A stretch of 64,000 nucleotides of DNA from Streptomyces pactum. GTDB taxonomy: Bacteria; Actinomycetota; Actinomycetes; Streptomycetales; Streptomycetaceae. Under the pieces are notes generated by a model that ran no database searches, was not told the origin of the DNA, and worked only from the letters and a program-made list of their open reading frames with translations. This document shows, piece after piece, positions 26,042 through 35,091 of the stretch; position 1 is the first letter of the stretch; the number at the start of each line of letters is the position of its first letter. Location: contig NZ_JACYXC010000001.1 in the NCBI RefSeq assembly GCF_016031615.1, positions 3,968,001 to 4,032,000 of the forward strand, given 5' to 3'. Position numbers and translations under genes: made by a program.

Positions 26042-26893
26042 GTGAGCACGGACTTTCAGAAGGCGCGCGCGGAACTCGGTATCCGCCTCCGCGAGCTGCG
26101 TGAATCCAGCCCTGAAGGACGACTCACCGGTTCCGCGCTGGCAGAGCGGCTCGGCTGGTCGCAGTCGAAGGTCAGCAAGCTGGAGAACGGACGGCAGACC
26201 GCCACCGCCCAAGACCTGGGACAGTGGGCAGAGGCCACCGGTCATCCTGACGCCGCTACGGAACTTCGGGCGCGTTTACAAGGGTTGGAGTCCCACGTCC
26301 GCTCCTGGCGACGACAACTCGCGACAGGACACCGGCCGGTGCAGCAGAAGTGGAACGCGCTGGAAACGGACGCGACCATCATGCACAAGTGGACCAATGC
26401 GATGGTCCCGGGGCTGTTCCAGACAGCGGACTACGCACGGGCCCTGTTCACGCAGCATGCGGACATCCAGAACTCCCCGCGCGATACCGAGGAAGCGGTC
26501 CGTGCCCGTATGAAGCGGCAGGAGCAGCTCTACGTACCCGGGAAGAAGTTCCACATGCTGGTGTGGGAGGCGGCCCTTCACTCCCGTGTCTGCTCACCGG
26601 CGGTGCTGCGCGCCCAACTCGACCGGTTGATCGGGATCATCGGTATGGACACCGTCTCGTTCGGTGTCGTGCCGCTCTCCGCCGCGCTGCGCTTACCTCC
26701 GGCCAACGGCTTCACCATCTTGGACAACCGCCTGGCGACCACCGAGGACTGGCACGCCGAGCTGTGGCTCGATGACCCGGAGACCGTGGCCACGTACCTG
26801 CGGGTCTGGCAGACGCTGGAACGCTCGGCGGTGTACGGGACCGAGGCGCAGCGGGTGATCCACCGCGCTCGCCGGAGCCTGGACGAGGGCTGA
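26042..26893 (+). CDS. XRE-family regulator with DUF5753 domain
   Basis: 283 residues. N-terminal HTH: LGIRLRELRE...LTGSALAERLGWSQSKVSKLENGR (residues 12-51). The rest is the DUF5753 domain, with WTNAMVPGLFQTADYARAL, a usual landmark, and VVPLSAAL. Such regulators pair with DUF397 or DUF6879 genes across actinomycetes and influence development and antibiotic output; ligands are unknown. Two in-frame TTA leucine codons (26276-26278, residue 79; 26693-26695, residue 218) make translation depend on the bldA tRNA. Base use is less GC-biased than in the neighbours. Confidence 0.9.
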   Translation: MSTDFQKARAELGIRLRELRESSPEGRLTGSALAERLGWSQSKVSKLENGRQTATAQDLGQWAEATGHPDAATELRARLQGLESHVRSWRRQLATGHRPVQQKWNALETDATIMHKWTNAMVPGLFQTADYARALFTQHADIQNSPRDTEEAVRARMKRQEQLYVPGKKFHMLVWEAALHSRVCSPAVLRAQLDRLIGIIGMDTVSFGVVPLSAALRLPPANGFTILDNRLATTEDWHAELWLDDPETVATYLRVWQTLERSAVYGTEAQRVIHRARRSLDEG

Positions 26894-27003
26894 CCGCCGA
26901 CGCCACGCGTGGGCGCCGTGACCGGCGTGGGAGGGGGCGGCACGGGGGAGACCCGCGCTCGGTGCGGCACCGCTCACGGCGGCCGCCGCCCCCCGCCCGG
27001 GCG

Positions 27004-27981
27004 TCAGCCGGTCCCGTAGGCCCGGGCGAGGGCCGTCACGGTGGCGGTCATGGCCCGACGGAGTCCGGCCGGTGCGACCACCTCCACGTCCACGCCGAGC
27101 CGCAGCAGTTCCCCGCAGGCGTGCTCCGTGCCCTCGACCGGGATCACCGCTTCGACCCAGCCGTCGTCGCCGACGGCGGTCGCGGTGGCGTCCACCGCCC
27201 GGACCACCTCGGGCGGGAGGTTGTCGGGCAGGCGCCGGCGTCCCTTCGGGGACAGACGGATGGTGGCCGTGCCGGTGTGGCGGCGCGCCCGGAAGTCGTC
27301 GAGGTAGGCGGCCCAGTGCGCGCCGAGGTCGAAGTCCGCCGGCCGGTCGAACAGTTCGTCGGCCGGTGCCGCGTCGAGGACGTGGGCGACGCGGTAGGTC
27401 GCGATGCCCTTCTCCGTGGCCGCCACCAGGTACCAGGTGCCGGACTTGAGCACCAGGCCGTACGGCCGGAGGCGACGGCACACCTCCTGCGGTGCGCGCC
27501 AGCGGCGGTAGCGCACGTCCACCGCGCGCCCCGCGAGCACCGCGTCGACGAACAGGGGCAGGTGCGGTGTCCGCTCCGGCTCCCGGTACCAGCCGGGGGC
27601 GTCCAGGTGGAACACCGCCGCCACCCGGTCCACCTCCTCGCGGAGCCCGGCCGGCAGCGCGGCGAGCAGCTTCAGCCGGGCCGCCGCCACCTCCTCCGCG
27701 AGACCCAGCTCGGCGGCGGGGCCCGGCAGCCCGGCGAACAGCAGCGCCCGCGCCTCACCCTCGCTCATCCCCGTGAGCCGGGTGCGGTAGCCGTCCACCA
27801 GCCGGTAGCCGCCCCCGCGGCCGGGCTCCGCGCGGACCGGGACCCCGGCGGCCTGCAGACGCGCCAGGTCGCGGTAGGCGGTGCGCACCGACACCCCCAG
27901 CTCCCCGGCGATCCGTCGGGCGGACATGCCACCCCGCGCTTGCAGCAACAGCAGCACCGACAGCAGGCGACCGGCAGACAT
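27004..27981 (-). CDS. WYL-domain transcriptional regulator (YafY/DeoR-like HTH)
   Basis: 325 residues. N-terminal winged helix: MSARRIAGELGVSVRTAYRDLARLQAAGVPV; the middle is the WYL domain (VDVRYRRWR...LRPYGLVLKSGTWYLVAATEKGIATYRVAHV), followed by the WCX extension. WYL regulators sense nucleotides or small ligands. Divergent from the NIPSNAP gene with a 108-base gap containing GACAG-3-CTGTC, so it probably controls that gene and itself. Confidence 0.92.
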   Translation of the reverse strand: MSAGRLLSVLLLLQARGGMSARRIAGELGVSVRTAYRDLARLQAAGVPVRAEPGRGGGYRLVDGYRTRLTGMSEGEARALLFAGLPGPAAELGLAEEVAAARLKLLAALPAGLREEVDRVAAVFHLDAPGWYREPERTPHLPLFVDAVLAGRAVDVRYRRWRAPQEVCRRLRPYGLVLKSGTWYLVAATEKGIATYRVAHVLDAAPADELFDRPADFDLGAHWAAYLDDFRARRHTGTATIRLSPKGRRRLPDNLPPEVVRAVDATATAVGDDGWVEAVIPVEGTEHACGELLRLGVDVEVVAPAGLRRAMTATVTALARAYGTG

Positions 27982-28005
27982 GCGCGCATTCTCCCCGGAA
28001 ACCCT

Positions 28006-28018
28006 GACAGCACCTGTC
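28006..28018. promoter_or_regulatory. Operator candidate between WYL regulator and NIPSNAP gene
   Basis: GACAGCACCTGTC, an inverted repeat with 5-base arms and a 3-base spacer, 25 bases upstream of the regulator start and 72 before the NIPSNAP gene. Confidence 0.5.
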
Positions 28019-28089
28019 GCACGGCGCCCCTACCGTCGGCCGGGCCGGTGGTAGCCACCACCCGGACGACCCCGAGCAGGAGAATCGCC

Positions 28090-28830
28090 GTGCCACCCAC
28101 CGACCCCGCCGGTCCGCCCGCCGTGATCGAGCTCCGTCAGTACACGCTGCGCCCCGGGCGGCGCGACGAACTCATCGACCTGTTCGACCGCGAGTTCGTC
28201 GAGACCCAGGAGGCGGCGGGCGCGCGCGTGCTCGGCCAGTTCCGTGATCTCGACGACCCCGACCGCTTCGTCTGGCTGCGGGGATTCCCCGACATGGAGA
28301 CGCGCCACCGGGCGCTCACGGACTTCTACGGCGGCCCGGTGTGGTCCCGGCACGGACCCCGGGCGAACGACACCATGCTCGACTCCGACGACGTCCTGCT
28401 GCTGCGCCCCCTGTGGTCGGCCGGCGGCTTCACCGCCCGCCCCTCCGGGCGGGCCCCGGCCGGCGCTCCGGCACCGGACCGGTTCGTGGCCGCCACCGTG
28501 TGGTTCTTCGCACCGGGACGGGACGGGGGCATCGAGCTGGTCCGGGACGGGCTCCTCCCGGTGCTCCGGGAGACCGGACCCGCGCCGCTGGCCCTGCTGG
28601 CCTCCGAGCACGCGCCCAACACCTTCCCCCGGCTGCCGGTCCGCCCCGGTGAGAACGTCGCCGTGATCCTCGCCTCGTACCCCGACGAGGACGCGTACCG
28701 CCGGCACCGGGCCGAGGTCCGGGACCGTCCCCTCGTCCGTGACGAGGTGCTGCCGGGCATCGAGCGGGAACAGACCTCGGCGCCCCGTTCGCTCCGGCTG
28801 GCGCCCACCGGCCGCTCACTCATCCGCTGA
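28090..28830 (+). CDS. NIPSNAP-family protein (two ferredoxin-like domains)
   Basis: 246 residues. First half starts with VIELRQYTLRPGRRDELIDLFDREFVETQEAAGARVLGQF, classic NIPSNAP; the second half repeats the fold (WFFAPGRDGGIELVRDGLLPVL). Such proteins are small alpha/beta-barrel-like dimers of uncertain function, often next to WYL or TetR regulators. GTG start with AGGAGA eight bases upstream; expression is probably controlled by the divergent WYL regulator. Confidence 0.88.
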   Translation: MPPTDPAGPPAVIELRQYTLRPGRRDELIDLFDREFVETQEAAGARVLGQFRDLDDPDRFVWLRGFPDMETRHRALTDFYGGPVWSRHGPRANDTMLDSDDVLLLRPLWSAGGFTARPSGRAPAGAPAPDRFVAATVWFFAPGRDGGIELVRDGLLPVLRETGPAPLALLASEHAPNTFPRLPVRPGENVAVILASYPDEDAYRRHRAEVRDRPLVRDEVLPGIEREQTSAPRSLRLAPTGRSLIR

Positions 28831-29151
28831 CCCCCGGGCCGGCGTCCGCGCGCGGGGCCTTCGGGGCGTGCGCCCGCGGGCGCACCGCGGCGCGCAGTCG
28901 TCGCGTGGCCCCGGGGCGCCGCCGCAACGGGCCCGCCGCGCCGGCCCCGGCCCGCCGTGTGCCCCGGCGTGGGGCCGGCCGCCCAGGCGGGTGGTCCTCG
29001 TGTGAGCCGAAAGACGGTTGGACATCTTTCGGAGACAAAGAGATATTCAGGCGCTCATTGGATCTTCCTAGGGTTGAGCACATCAACCACCGGGCCGGGT
29101 CCGCCGGAAGCAGACCGACGGACCGCCCGGCCGGAGAAGAGGGAGATCCCC
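28831..29151. other. NIPSNAP-oxidoreductase spacer with promoter candidate
   Basis: 321 bases, no gene. The left 180 bases are simple GC-rich sequence. 29010-29100 is markedly AT-richer; TTGGAC (29018-29023) and AGATAT (29041-29046), 17 bases apart, form a plausible promoter for the oxidoreductase. Confidence 0.4.
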
Positions 29152-30078
29152 ATGCGTGCAGTCAGCCAGAAGTCCTTCGGCGGGCCCGAGGTGCTGGAGG
29201 TGGTGGAGACCGACCGTCCCGAGCCGGGCTACACCGAGGTGCTCGTCCGGGTGCACGCCAGTGCCGTCAACCCGGTCGACGTGGCCGTCCGGTCCGGCGC
29301 CTACCCGCTGCTCGGCGAGCCGCCGTTCGTGCTCGGCTGGGACATCTCCGGCACCGTCGAGGAGGCGGGGCCGGGCGCCCGGTTCAAGCCGGGGGACGAG
29401 GTCTTCGGGATGCCGTTCTTCCCCCGGGCGGCCAGCGGTTACGCCGAGTACGTCACCGTTCCCTCCCGCCAGGTGGCCCGCAAGCCCGCCTCGATCGACC
29501 ACGTGCACGCCGCGGCCATCCCGCTCGCCGCGCTCACCGCCTGGCACGGCCTGGTCGACGCGGCGCGGGTCGGCGAGGGCCAGCGGGTGCTCATCAGCCG
29601 CGCGGCCGGGGGCGTCGGTCACTTCGCGGTGCAGATCGCCAAGGCGCGCGGCGCCCACGTCATCGGCCTGGCGAGTGCGCCCAAGCACGACTTCGTACGC
29701 GGCCTCGGCGCCGACGAGGTGATCGACTACCGCACCACCGACTACACCGAGGTGCTGTCCGACCTCGACGTCGTCCTGGACGCCAACGCCGACGGCGAGC
29801 GCTCGCTGTCCGTGCTGCGCCCCGGCGGCACGCTCGTGAGCATCATGGAGCACGCCGACCGGGAACGCGCCGCGCAGGTCGAGGCGGCCGGCCGCCGCTT
29901 CGCCGGGATCGCCGTGGAGCCCGACTACGCCTCGCTGGAGGCGATCGCCGAGCTGGTCGACGCCGGGCGCATCCGCCCGCACGTCGACGCGACCTTCCCG
30001 CTGGCCGAGGCCGGCAAGGCGCACGAGCTGGTGGGCTCCGGACGGGCGCAGGGCAAGGTCGTCCTCACCGTCGGCTGA
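29152..30078 (+). CDS. NADP-dependent quinone oxidoreductase-like protein
   Basis: 308 residues, medium-chain dehydrogenase without the catalytic or structural zinc residues. GroES-like domain 1-125 (VNPVDVAVRSGAYP, LGWDISGTVEEAG), then a Rossmann fold, with AAGGVGHFAVQIAKARGAHVIG as the nucleotide-binding turn. The family reduces quinones or enals with NADPH. AGAGGGAGA ribosome binding site. Followed directly by an AraC regulator, which often controls such a gene. Confidence 0.9.
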   Translation: MRAVSQKSFGGPEVLEVVETDRPEPGYTEVLVRVHASAVNPVDVAVRSGAYPLLGEPPFVLGWDISGTVEEAGPGARFKPGDEVFGMPFFPRAASGYAEYVTVPSRQVARKPASIDHVHAAAIPLAALTAWHGLVDAARVGEGQRVLISRAAGGVGHFAVQIAKARGAHVIGLASAPKHDFVRGLGADEVIDYRTTDYTEVLSDLDVVLDANADGERSLSVLRPGGTLVSIMEHADRERAAQVEAAGRRFAGIAVEPDYASLEAIAELVDAGRIRPHVDATFPLAEAGKAHELVGSGRAQGKVVLTVG

Positions 30079-30157
30079 GACCGCCGGATGCGGACCGTAG
30101 GGTGGACGCCCGGTGACGGGGGTACCGGGCGTCGGTACGGCGAGGGGAGGGGCGGCG

Positions 30158-31132
30158 TTGGACATCCTGACCGAGGCGCTGGGTTCGATGCGGACCGGGC
30201 GGCCCAGTTCGGTGCGGACCCACGGCCGCGCGCCGTGGGGCCTGCGACTGCCCCGGGTGGCCGGGGCCGGATTCCACGTGGTGCTCCACGGCACCTGCTG
30301 GCTGATCCCGCTGGGGGCCACGGCCCCCCTGGAGCCGATCGCCCTGGAGCCGGGAGACGTGATCTTCATGCGGGACGGCTTCGACCACATACTCGCCGAC
30401 GACCCCGCCACCCCGGCCGAGGAGGAGCGGCCCGAACAGTACTGTCCGGGCTCGCCGCTGGGCACCGTCTCCCTCGGCGGCGACGGGCCGGCCACCAGCC
30501 TGCTGTGCGGCCACTACCGCCTGGACCAGGGGCGCCCGCACCCCCTCGTCCGCCAGCTGCCCGACGTCATCCACCTGGCCACCCGGCACGGCCGCCACGC
30601 CGAGCTCTGTTCCGCCGTCGGGCTGCTCCGGGCGGAGCTGGAGAACCCGCGCATCGGCTCGGCCGGGATAGTCCCGGTGCTGATCGACTCGCTGCTGCTG
30701 TACATCCTGCGCGCCTGGCTGGAGGAGCAGCCGCCCGCGACCGCCAAGGGCTGGGCCGCGGCCCTCGGCGACTCGGCGGTCGCCCCGGCACTCACCGCCA
30801 TCCACCAGGACCCGGCCGCCCCGTGGACCGTGGAGTCGCTCGCCGCGCGGGCCGGGCTCTCCCGGGCGGCCTTCGCCCGCCGCTTCACCGCCCTGGTGGG
30901 CGAACCGCCGATGGCCTACCTGACCCGCTGGCGCATGACCACGGCCGCCAAGCTGTTGCGCGAGTCCGCGGCCCCGCTGACCGCGGTCGCCGCCCGTACC
31001 GGGTACGGCTCCGAGTACGCGCTCGCCAAGGCGTTCAAGCGCGAGTACGGGCAGGCGCCGGGGCGCTACCGCCGCCTGGGCAGGGCGTCCGACGAGCCGT
31101 CGGCAGCCGCCCTCCTGACCCACCGGCGGTAG
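30158..31132 (+). CDS. AraC-family regulator with N-terminal cupin
   Basis: 324 residues from a TTG preceded by GGGGAGGGG. Residues 1-180 are a cupin-type sensing domain (GFHVVLHGTCWLIP, LEPGDVIFMRDGFDHIL); the C-terminal AraC double helix-turn-helix is WTVESLAARAGLSRAAFARRF and AARTGYGSEYALAKAFKREYG. Probably regulates the preceding oxidoreductase gene. A GTG at 30113 in the same frame, nine bases after TAGGGT, could give a leaderless form 15 residues longer; the family's usual N-terminus favours the TTG. Confidence 0.88.
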   Translation: MDILTEALGSMRTGRPSSVRTHGRAPWGLRLPRVAGAGFHVVLHGTCWLIPLGATAPLEPIALEPGDVIFMRDGFDHILADDPATPAEEERPEQYCPGSPLGTVSLGGDGPATSLLCGHYRLDQGRPHPLVRQLPDVIHLATRHGRHAELCSAVGLLRAELENPRIGSAGIVPVLIDSLLLYILRAWLEEQPPATAKGWAAALGDSAVAPALTAIHQDPAAPWTVESLAARAGLSRAAFARRFTALVGEPPMAYLTRWRMTTAAKLLRESAAPLTAVAARTGYGSEYALAKAFKREYGQAPGRYRRLGRASDEPSAAALLTHRR

Positions 31133-31410
31133 CCGCCGGGCGGCCATGGGCGGCCGGTGCCGGGGCGGTGGCGGACCGGACCGGGCCCCGGCCCCCGGAC
31201 GGGGAACGGCCCGGCCCCGGATGCCGTGGGCCCGGACGCCGTCCGCCCGGACGCCGTGGGCCCGGACGCCGGGCGCCCGGGACCGCCGTGCGCCCGGGGT
31301 GCCGCGTTACCCGGGCCAGGCCGGTGACCCGCCCGGGCCAGGCCGGTGACCTGCCCGCGCGGGACCGGCCGGACCCGCCGCCGGGGCCGGTGGCGGTGTC
31401 CCGGGAGCCG
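31133..31410. repeat. Spacer with 15-bp and 20-bp direct repeats
   Basis: Units of the form GCCCGGACGCCGTGG repeat four times at 31225-31275, and GGGCCAGGCCGGTGACC is present twice (about 31313-31350). It lies between the AraC gene and the convergent kinase gene; no gene seen. Confidence 0.7.
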
Positions 31411-34230
31411 TCATTCCAGCCGGGTGAAGGTCTGGGTCTGCTCCTCGCCGTTGTCGTCGGTGTACGTCTGGCGCAGCTTCTCCCGGCCGTCGGCGGTGAG
31501 GGTGATCGCCGGGACGGGCGTGCAGGCGTCCTCCGGAACCGACTTGGTGACGTCCTCGGTGCTCAGCACCAGTCCGTCCCGGGTCGAGACGAGCCGGAGC
31601 CCGCCCTCGCACTCGGCCCGGTTGCTCTGCCGGAGCGTGGTGGCCACCGTGGTTCCGTAGGCGCCCTGCGCGATGGTGAGCTTGAAGGTGGTGTCCTCTT
31701 CGCCGTACGCGTCGGTCGCCTGCCAGGTGCCCAGGTACGACGAGGGAACGGCGTCGCCGTCGGTCGCGGCGCGCCGGAGCGTGGCCTCGGTGGCCGAACT
31801 GTCGCTGTCCACCCAGGTCAGCGAGCCGTCCGCCTGGAGCTTCAGGGTCTGCTCGCCGGTGGCGCTGCACGAGCCCTCCGGGATGCTGGTGGAGGTCTCG
31901 GCCGCCTCGATGACCAGCAGGTCCCGGGCGACCTCCTTGAGGGTCCCGGTCTCCTGGCAGAACGCGTCCTCGCCCGAGGTCAGCGCGTCCGCGACCTCCG
32001 AGCCCTTGGTGCCCTGCCCCAGCACGATCCGCCGGATCCTGCCGGTCGGGTTGCCGTCCTCCTCGATCTCGCCCTCCCAGGCGCCGAGGTAGTCGTCCGG
32101 GATGTCCCCGGTGGTGGCCGGCCGGGTGGCGGTGCCCGCGGGGCTGCCGGAGCCGGACGGTTCGGGCGCGGTGCTCGGGCTCGGGGAGCGGTCGGCGGGC
32201 CGCGACGTCCGCTTGTCGTCCCGGTCCTTCGCCGTGTCCGTCCCCTCGCCGCCCCGGGTGAGCACGAAGGTGGCCACCCCCGCGACGATCACCGCCGCCA
32301 CGGTGGCGGAGACGGCGAGCAGCATCCGCCTGCGGCGCCTGCGGGCGGGGTCCGGGCCCCCGCCGGGGGCTCCCGGTCCGCCGTGCCCCACGCCGCCCAG
32401 CGGCGGTACCCCGCCCGGCGGGGTGTGCCCGCCACCGGACAGGGGGGAGCCACCGGACAGCGGGGCACCGCCCGGCGGCGTGGGGTCGAGGGCGTCGAAC
32501 GAGGTGACCTGCGGCGGGCCGAAGCCGGCGGGCGGACCGCCGGCGGCCGGGACGGATCCCGCCACGGCGGGCCCGGCGACCGGAGCGGGCCCGGCTGGCG
32601 TCGCCGGACCGGCCGGTGCCCCCGGGCCGGCGGCATTCCCCGGGACCCGCAGGGGGCCGGGGGAGGGGTGGGGGCGCCGGTGGCCCGCGGTGCCGCCGGG
32701 CCCTGCGGTACGCCCGGCGCCGCACTCCCCGGGTGCGCCGCCGGTCCGGGCGGTCCGGCGGGCCCCGACGGGACGGACGGCGCGGGCGGCTTTCCGCCCG
32801 GCGGCGGTGCGGCCGGCGAGGAGGCGGCGGCGGGTGGGGTGCCCCGCTCGGCGGGAGTGGCGGGAGTGGCCGGAGACGCGGGGGCGACCGGGGAGGCGGG
32901 GTGGGGGGCGGCGGCCGCCGCACGCGGGTCCGCCGTGCGCGCCGGCACCGGTGGTACGGCGGGCGCGCCGGACGGTGCGGGCGGGGTGGCCGGACCCGGA
33001 CCGGCCGGCGTGGAGTCCGGGGCTTGCGGCGACGAGGCCGGGGGTGCCGGGGCCGGGGGTACGGCCGGCGGCGGCGGTGCGCCGGGGCCGCCGGCCGGGA
33101 GCGGCGGCACGGCGGGGCCGGCCACCGGGGGGCGGCGGGGTGCTCGGGGCCGGGGCGACGGACGGCGGCGGCGGGGTGGCCGGACCGTGCGCCGGCGGCG
33201 GGGGAGTCGGGGCCGCCGTGGGCGGCACGGTCGGCGGCAGCGGCACCGTACCGGCGCCCACCGGACCGATCGCGGGCGGCATCGGCGGCGCGGGCGGGCG
33301 CGGGAGCGGCGGCGGCCCGGCCGGCGACTCGGCCTCCAGCAACTCCACGGCGTGCCGTCCCAGTTGGGCGACGAGACTGCCGGGCAGCCACGGTTCGCCC
33401 GGGTCCTCGTCCTCCGCGCCGGCCGTACGCTCCAGCAGCTGGTCCAGGGTGGGCCGCTCCTCCGGGGCCTTGCGCAGGCAGTCCGCCACCAGGTCGAGCA
33501 GCCCGCCGGGCAGCCCCGTCAGGTCCGGCTCCTCCTGGGCGATCCGGTACAGCACCGCGTGCACGCCGCTGTCCGAGGTGCCGAACGGCTGCCGGCCGGT
33601 GCCCGCGAACGCCAGCACCGAGCCCAGGCAGAAGACGTCGCTGGCCGGCGTGACCCGTTCACCGCGCACCTGCTCGGGCGACATGAAGCCCGGCGAGCCG
33701 ACGACCGCGCCGCTGCGCGTGAGGACGCCGTCGGTGACGGTCTCCAGGGCCCTGGCGATGCCGAAGTCGATGACGCGGGGGCCGTCGATGGTGATCAGGA
33801 TGTTGGAGGGCTTCAGGTCCCGGTGGACCAGGCCGGCGCGGTGGATGTCCTTCAGCGCCCGGGTGAGCCCGTTCGCCAGGATGCGCACCGACCGTTCGGG
33901 GAGCGGACGGCCGCCCCTGGCGACGACCTCGTGCAGCGAGGGCCCGGCGATGTAACCGGTGGCCACCCAGGGCGTGGCGGCCTCGGTGTCGGCGTCCAGC
34001 ACCGGGGCGGTCCACTCACCGCCGACCCGCTGTGCGGCCTTGACCTCCTGCTGGAACCGGCGCCGGAACTCCGGTTGCCGCGCCAGCTCGCTCTGGACGA
34101 GCTTGACCGCGACGGTGCGCCCCCGGGCCGAGTGCGCCAGGAACACCCGGCCCATGCCCCCCGCGCCCAGCCGCCGGAGCAACCGGTACTGACCGATCCA
34201 ACGAGGGTCCTCGGCCCCCAGGTCTTCCAT
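31411..34230 (-). CDS. Membrane Ser/Thr protein kinase with duplicated extracellular domain
   Basis: 939 residues as read. Kinase domain 15-270: GAGGMGRVF, catalytic Lys43, HRDLKPSN (Asp138), DFGIAR, SPEQV. Then a Pro-rich linker, one membrane helix (about 635-656) after an Arg run, a Ser/Pro stalk, and two extracellular repeats, about 708-820 and 823-939. Each starts with Y-LG-W (DDYLGAWEGEI, SSYLGTWQATD) and carries two Cys (FCQETG...GSCSATG; ECEGG...ACTPV). The linker at about 32640-33125 reads as Arg-rich in the main frame but as a normal Pro/Ala linker one frame over, so it probably contains two compensating indels. Outside-in phosphorylation signalling; the ligand is unknown. Confidence 0.88.
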   Translation of the reverse strand: MEDLGAEDPRWIGQYRLLRRLGAGGMGRVFLAHSARGRTVAVKLVQSELARQPEFRRRFQQEVKAAQRVGGEWTAPVLDADTEAATPWVATGYIAGPSLHEVVARGGRPLPERSVRILANGLTRALKDIHRAGLVHRDLKPSNILITIDGPRVIDFGIARALETVTDGVLTRSGAVVGSPGFMSPEQVRGERVTPASDVFCLGSVLAFAGTGRQPFGTSDSGVHAVLYRIAQEEPDLTGLPGGLLDLVADCLRKAPEERPTLDQLLERTAGAEDEDPGEPWLPGSLVAQLGRHAVELLEAESPAGPPPLPRPPAPPMPPAIGPVGAGTVPLPPTVPPTAAPTPPPPAHGPATPPPPSVAPAPSTPPPPGGRPRRAAAPGRRPRRTAAAGRTPGPGTPGLVAASPGLHAGRSGSGHPARTVRRARRTTGAGAHGGPACGGRRPPPRLPGRPRVSGHSRHSRRAGHPTRRRLLAGRTAAGRKAARAVRPVGARRTARTGGAPGECGAGRTAGPGGTAGHRRPHPSPGPLRVPGNAAGPGAPAGPATPAGPAPVAGPAVAGSVPAAGGPPAGFGPPQVTSFDALDPTPPGGAPLSGGSPLSGGGHTPPGGVPPLGGVGHGGPGAPGGGPDPARRRRRRMLLAVSATVAAVIVAGVATFVLTRGGEGTDTAKDRDDKRTSRPADRSPSPSTAPEPSGSGSPAGTATRPATTGDIPDDYLGAWEGEIEEDGNPTGRIRRIVLGQGTKGSEVADALTSGEDAFCQETGTLKEVARDLLVIEAAETSTSIPEGSCSATGEQTLKLQADGSLTWVDSDSSATEATLRRAATDGDAVPSSYLGTWQATDAYGEEDTTFKLTIAQGAYGTTVATTLRQSNRAECEGGLRLVSTRDGLVLSTEDVTKSVPEDACTPVPAITLTADGREKLRQTYTDDNGEEQTQTFTRLE

Positions 34231-34488
34231 GCGTCGACGTCCCTTCCCCTGATCAGCCCTCGCCCGAGAATAGAGGCGGCGGGGAGTGAAGGGGACGACG
34301 CGAGCGATCCGTTATCGGTTCCGTATCCGGGGGTGCCGGTGCGTCGCCGCCGGGCGGTGGCGGAAGCGGTGGTTCCGCCGGACATGGCACGGTCTCCGGC
34401 CGCCGGGCCACCTGCCCACGTGGGTTCGTGGGAACGGGATTTCGGGCGGGACGGCCGGAGCCGGCGGGGGGAGCGCGGTGCCCGGCGC

Positions 34489-35091
34489 TCAGCCGCGCCC
34501 CTGCTCCGGCCGGCCGCCGGTCAGCGTGTCCAGGGCCCGGGAGAGCCGTTCCAGATCGGTCATCACCTGCTCGAACCGCGCGGCGCCCCCCAGCGCCTCG
34601 CGGAGCCGCTCGGCGAACTCCCGGTGCCCGGGGGTGATCCGGGCGATCGCCGCCCGCCCGGCGTCCGTCGGGGCGAGCAGCTTGGCCCGGCGGTGGGCCG
34701 GGTTGGGCCGGTACTCGGCGAGCCCGGCGGCAACCAGCAGGTCCGCGACGCGCTGCACGCTCTGCCGGGTGATGCCCATGGACCGGGCGATTCCGGCGAC
34801 CGGCAGCGGTTCGCGCAGTACGGCGCCGAGCACCTGCCAGCGGGCGGCGGTGAGCCCGGCCGGCCGGGCCAGCTCCTCCGCCACCGCCAGGAACTGGCCG
34901 TTCAGCCGGAAGGTCCCGAGCGCGGTACGGCTGAGCAGCTCGGCCGCGGGCGGTGCCCCCGCCGCGCCCGCCGGCCCACCGTCCGGCGATGCATCGTCCA
35001 CGGGTCCGCCGCCCGGCGGTGCATCGTTCACGGGTCCGCCGTCCGGCGATGCGTCGTCCATCGATGCCTCCTCCGCAGGGTCGCCGTTCAC
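34489..35091 (-). CDS. MarR-family transcriptional regulator
   Basis: 200 residues. Residues 1-48 consist of a 10-residue repeat (DDASPDGGPV type), probably disordered. The MarR winged helix follows: LTAARWQVLGAVLREPLPVAGIARSMGITRQSVQRVADLLVAAGL with wing PNPAHRRAKLLAPT. Downstream of, and on the same strand as, the PfpI-family gene, so it may regulate that operon. The start is uncertain: GTG 35091 or a Met inside the repeat (ASMDDAS). Confidence 0.82.
   Translation of the reverse strand: MNGDPAEEASMDDASPDGGPVNDAPPGGGPVDDASPDGGPAGAAGAPPAAELLSRTALGTFRLNGQFLAVAEELARPAGLTAARWQVLGAVLREPLPVAGIARSMGITRQSVQRVADLLVAAGLAEYRPNPAHRRAKLLAPTDAGRAAIARITPGHREFAERLREALGGAARFEQVMTDLERLSRALDTLTGGRPEQGRG
34979..35068. 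repeat. 30-bp in-frame tandem repeat, three copies
   Basis: Units at 34979, 35009 and 35039 (CCGTCCGGCGATGCATCGTC type) encode the N-terminal 10-residue repeats of the MarR protein. More degenerate related sequence continues to about 35220. Confidence 0.8.
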
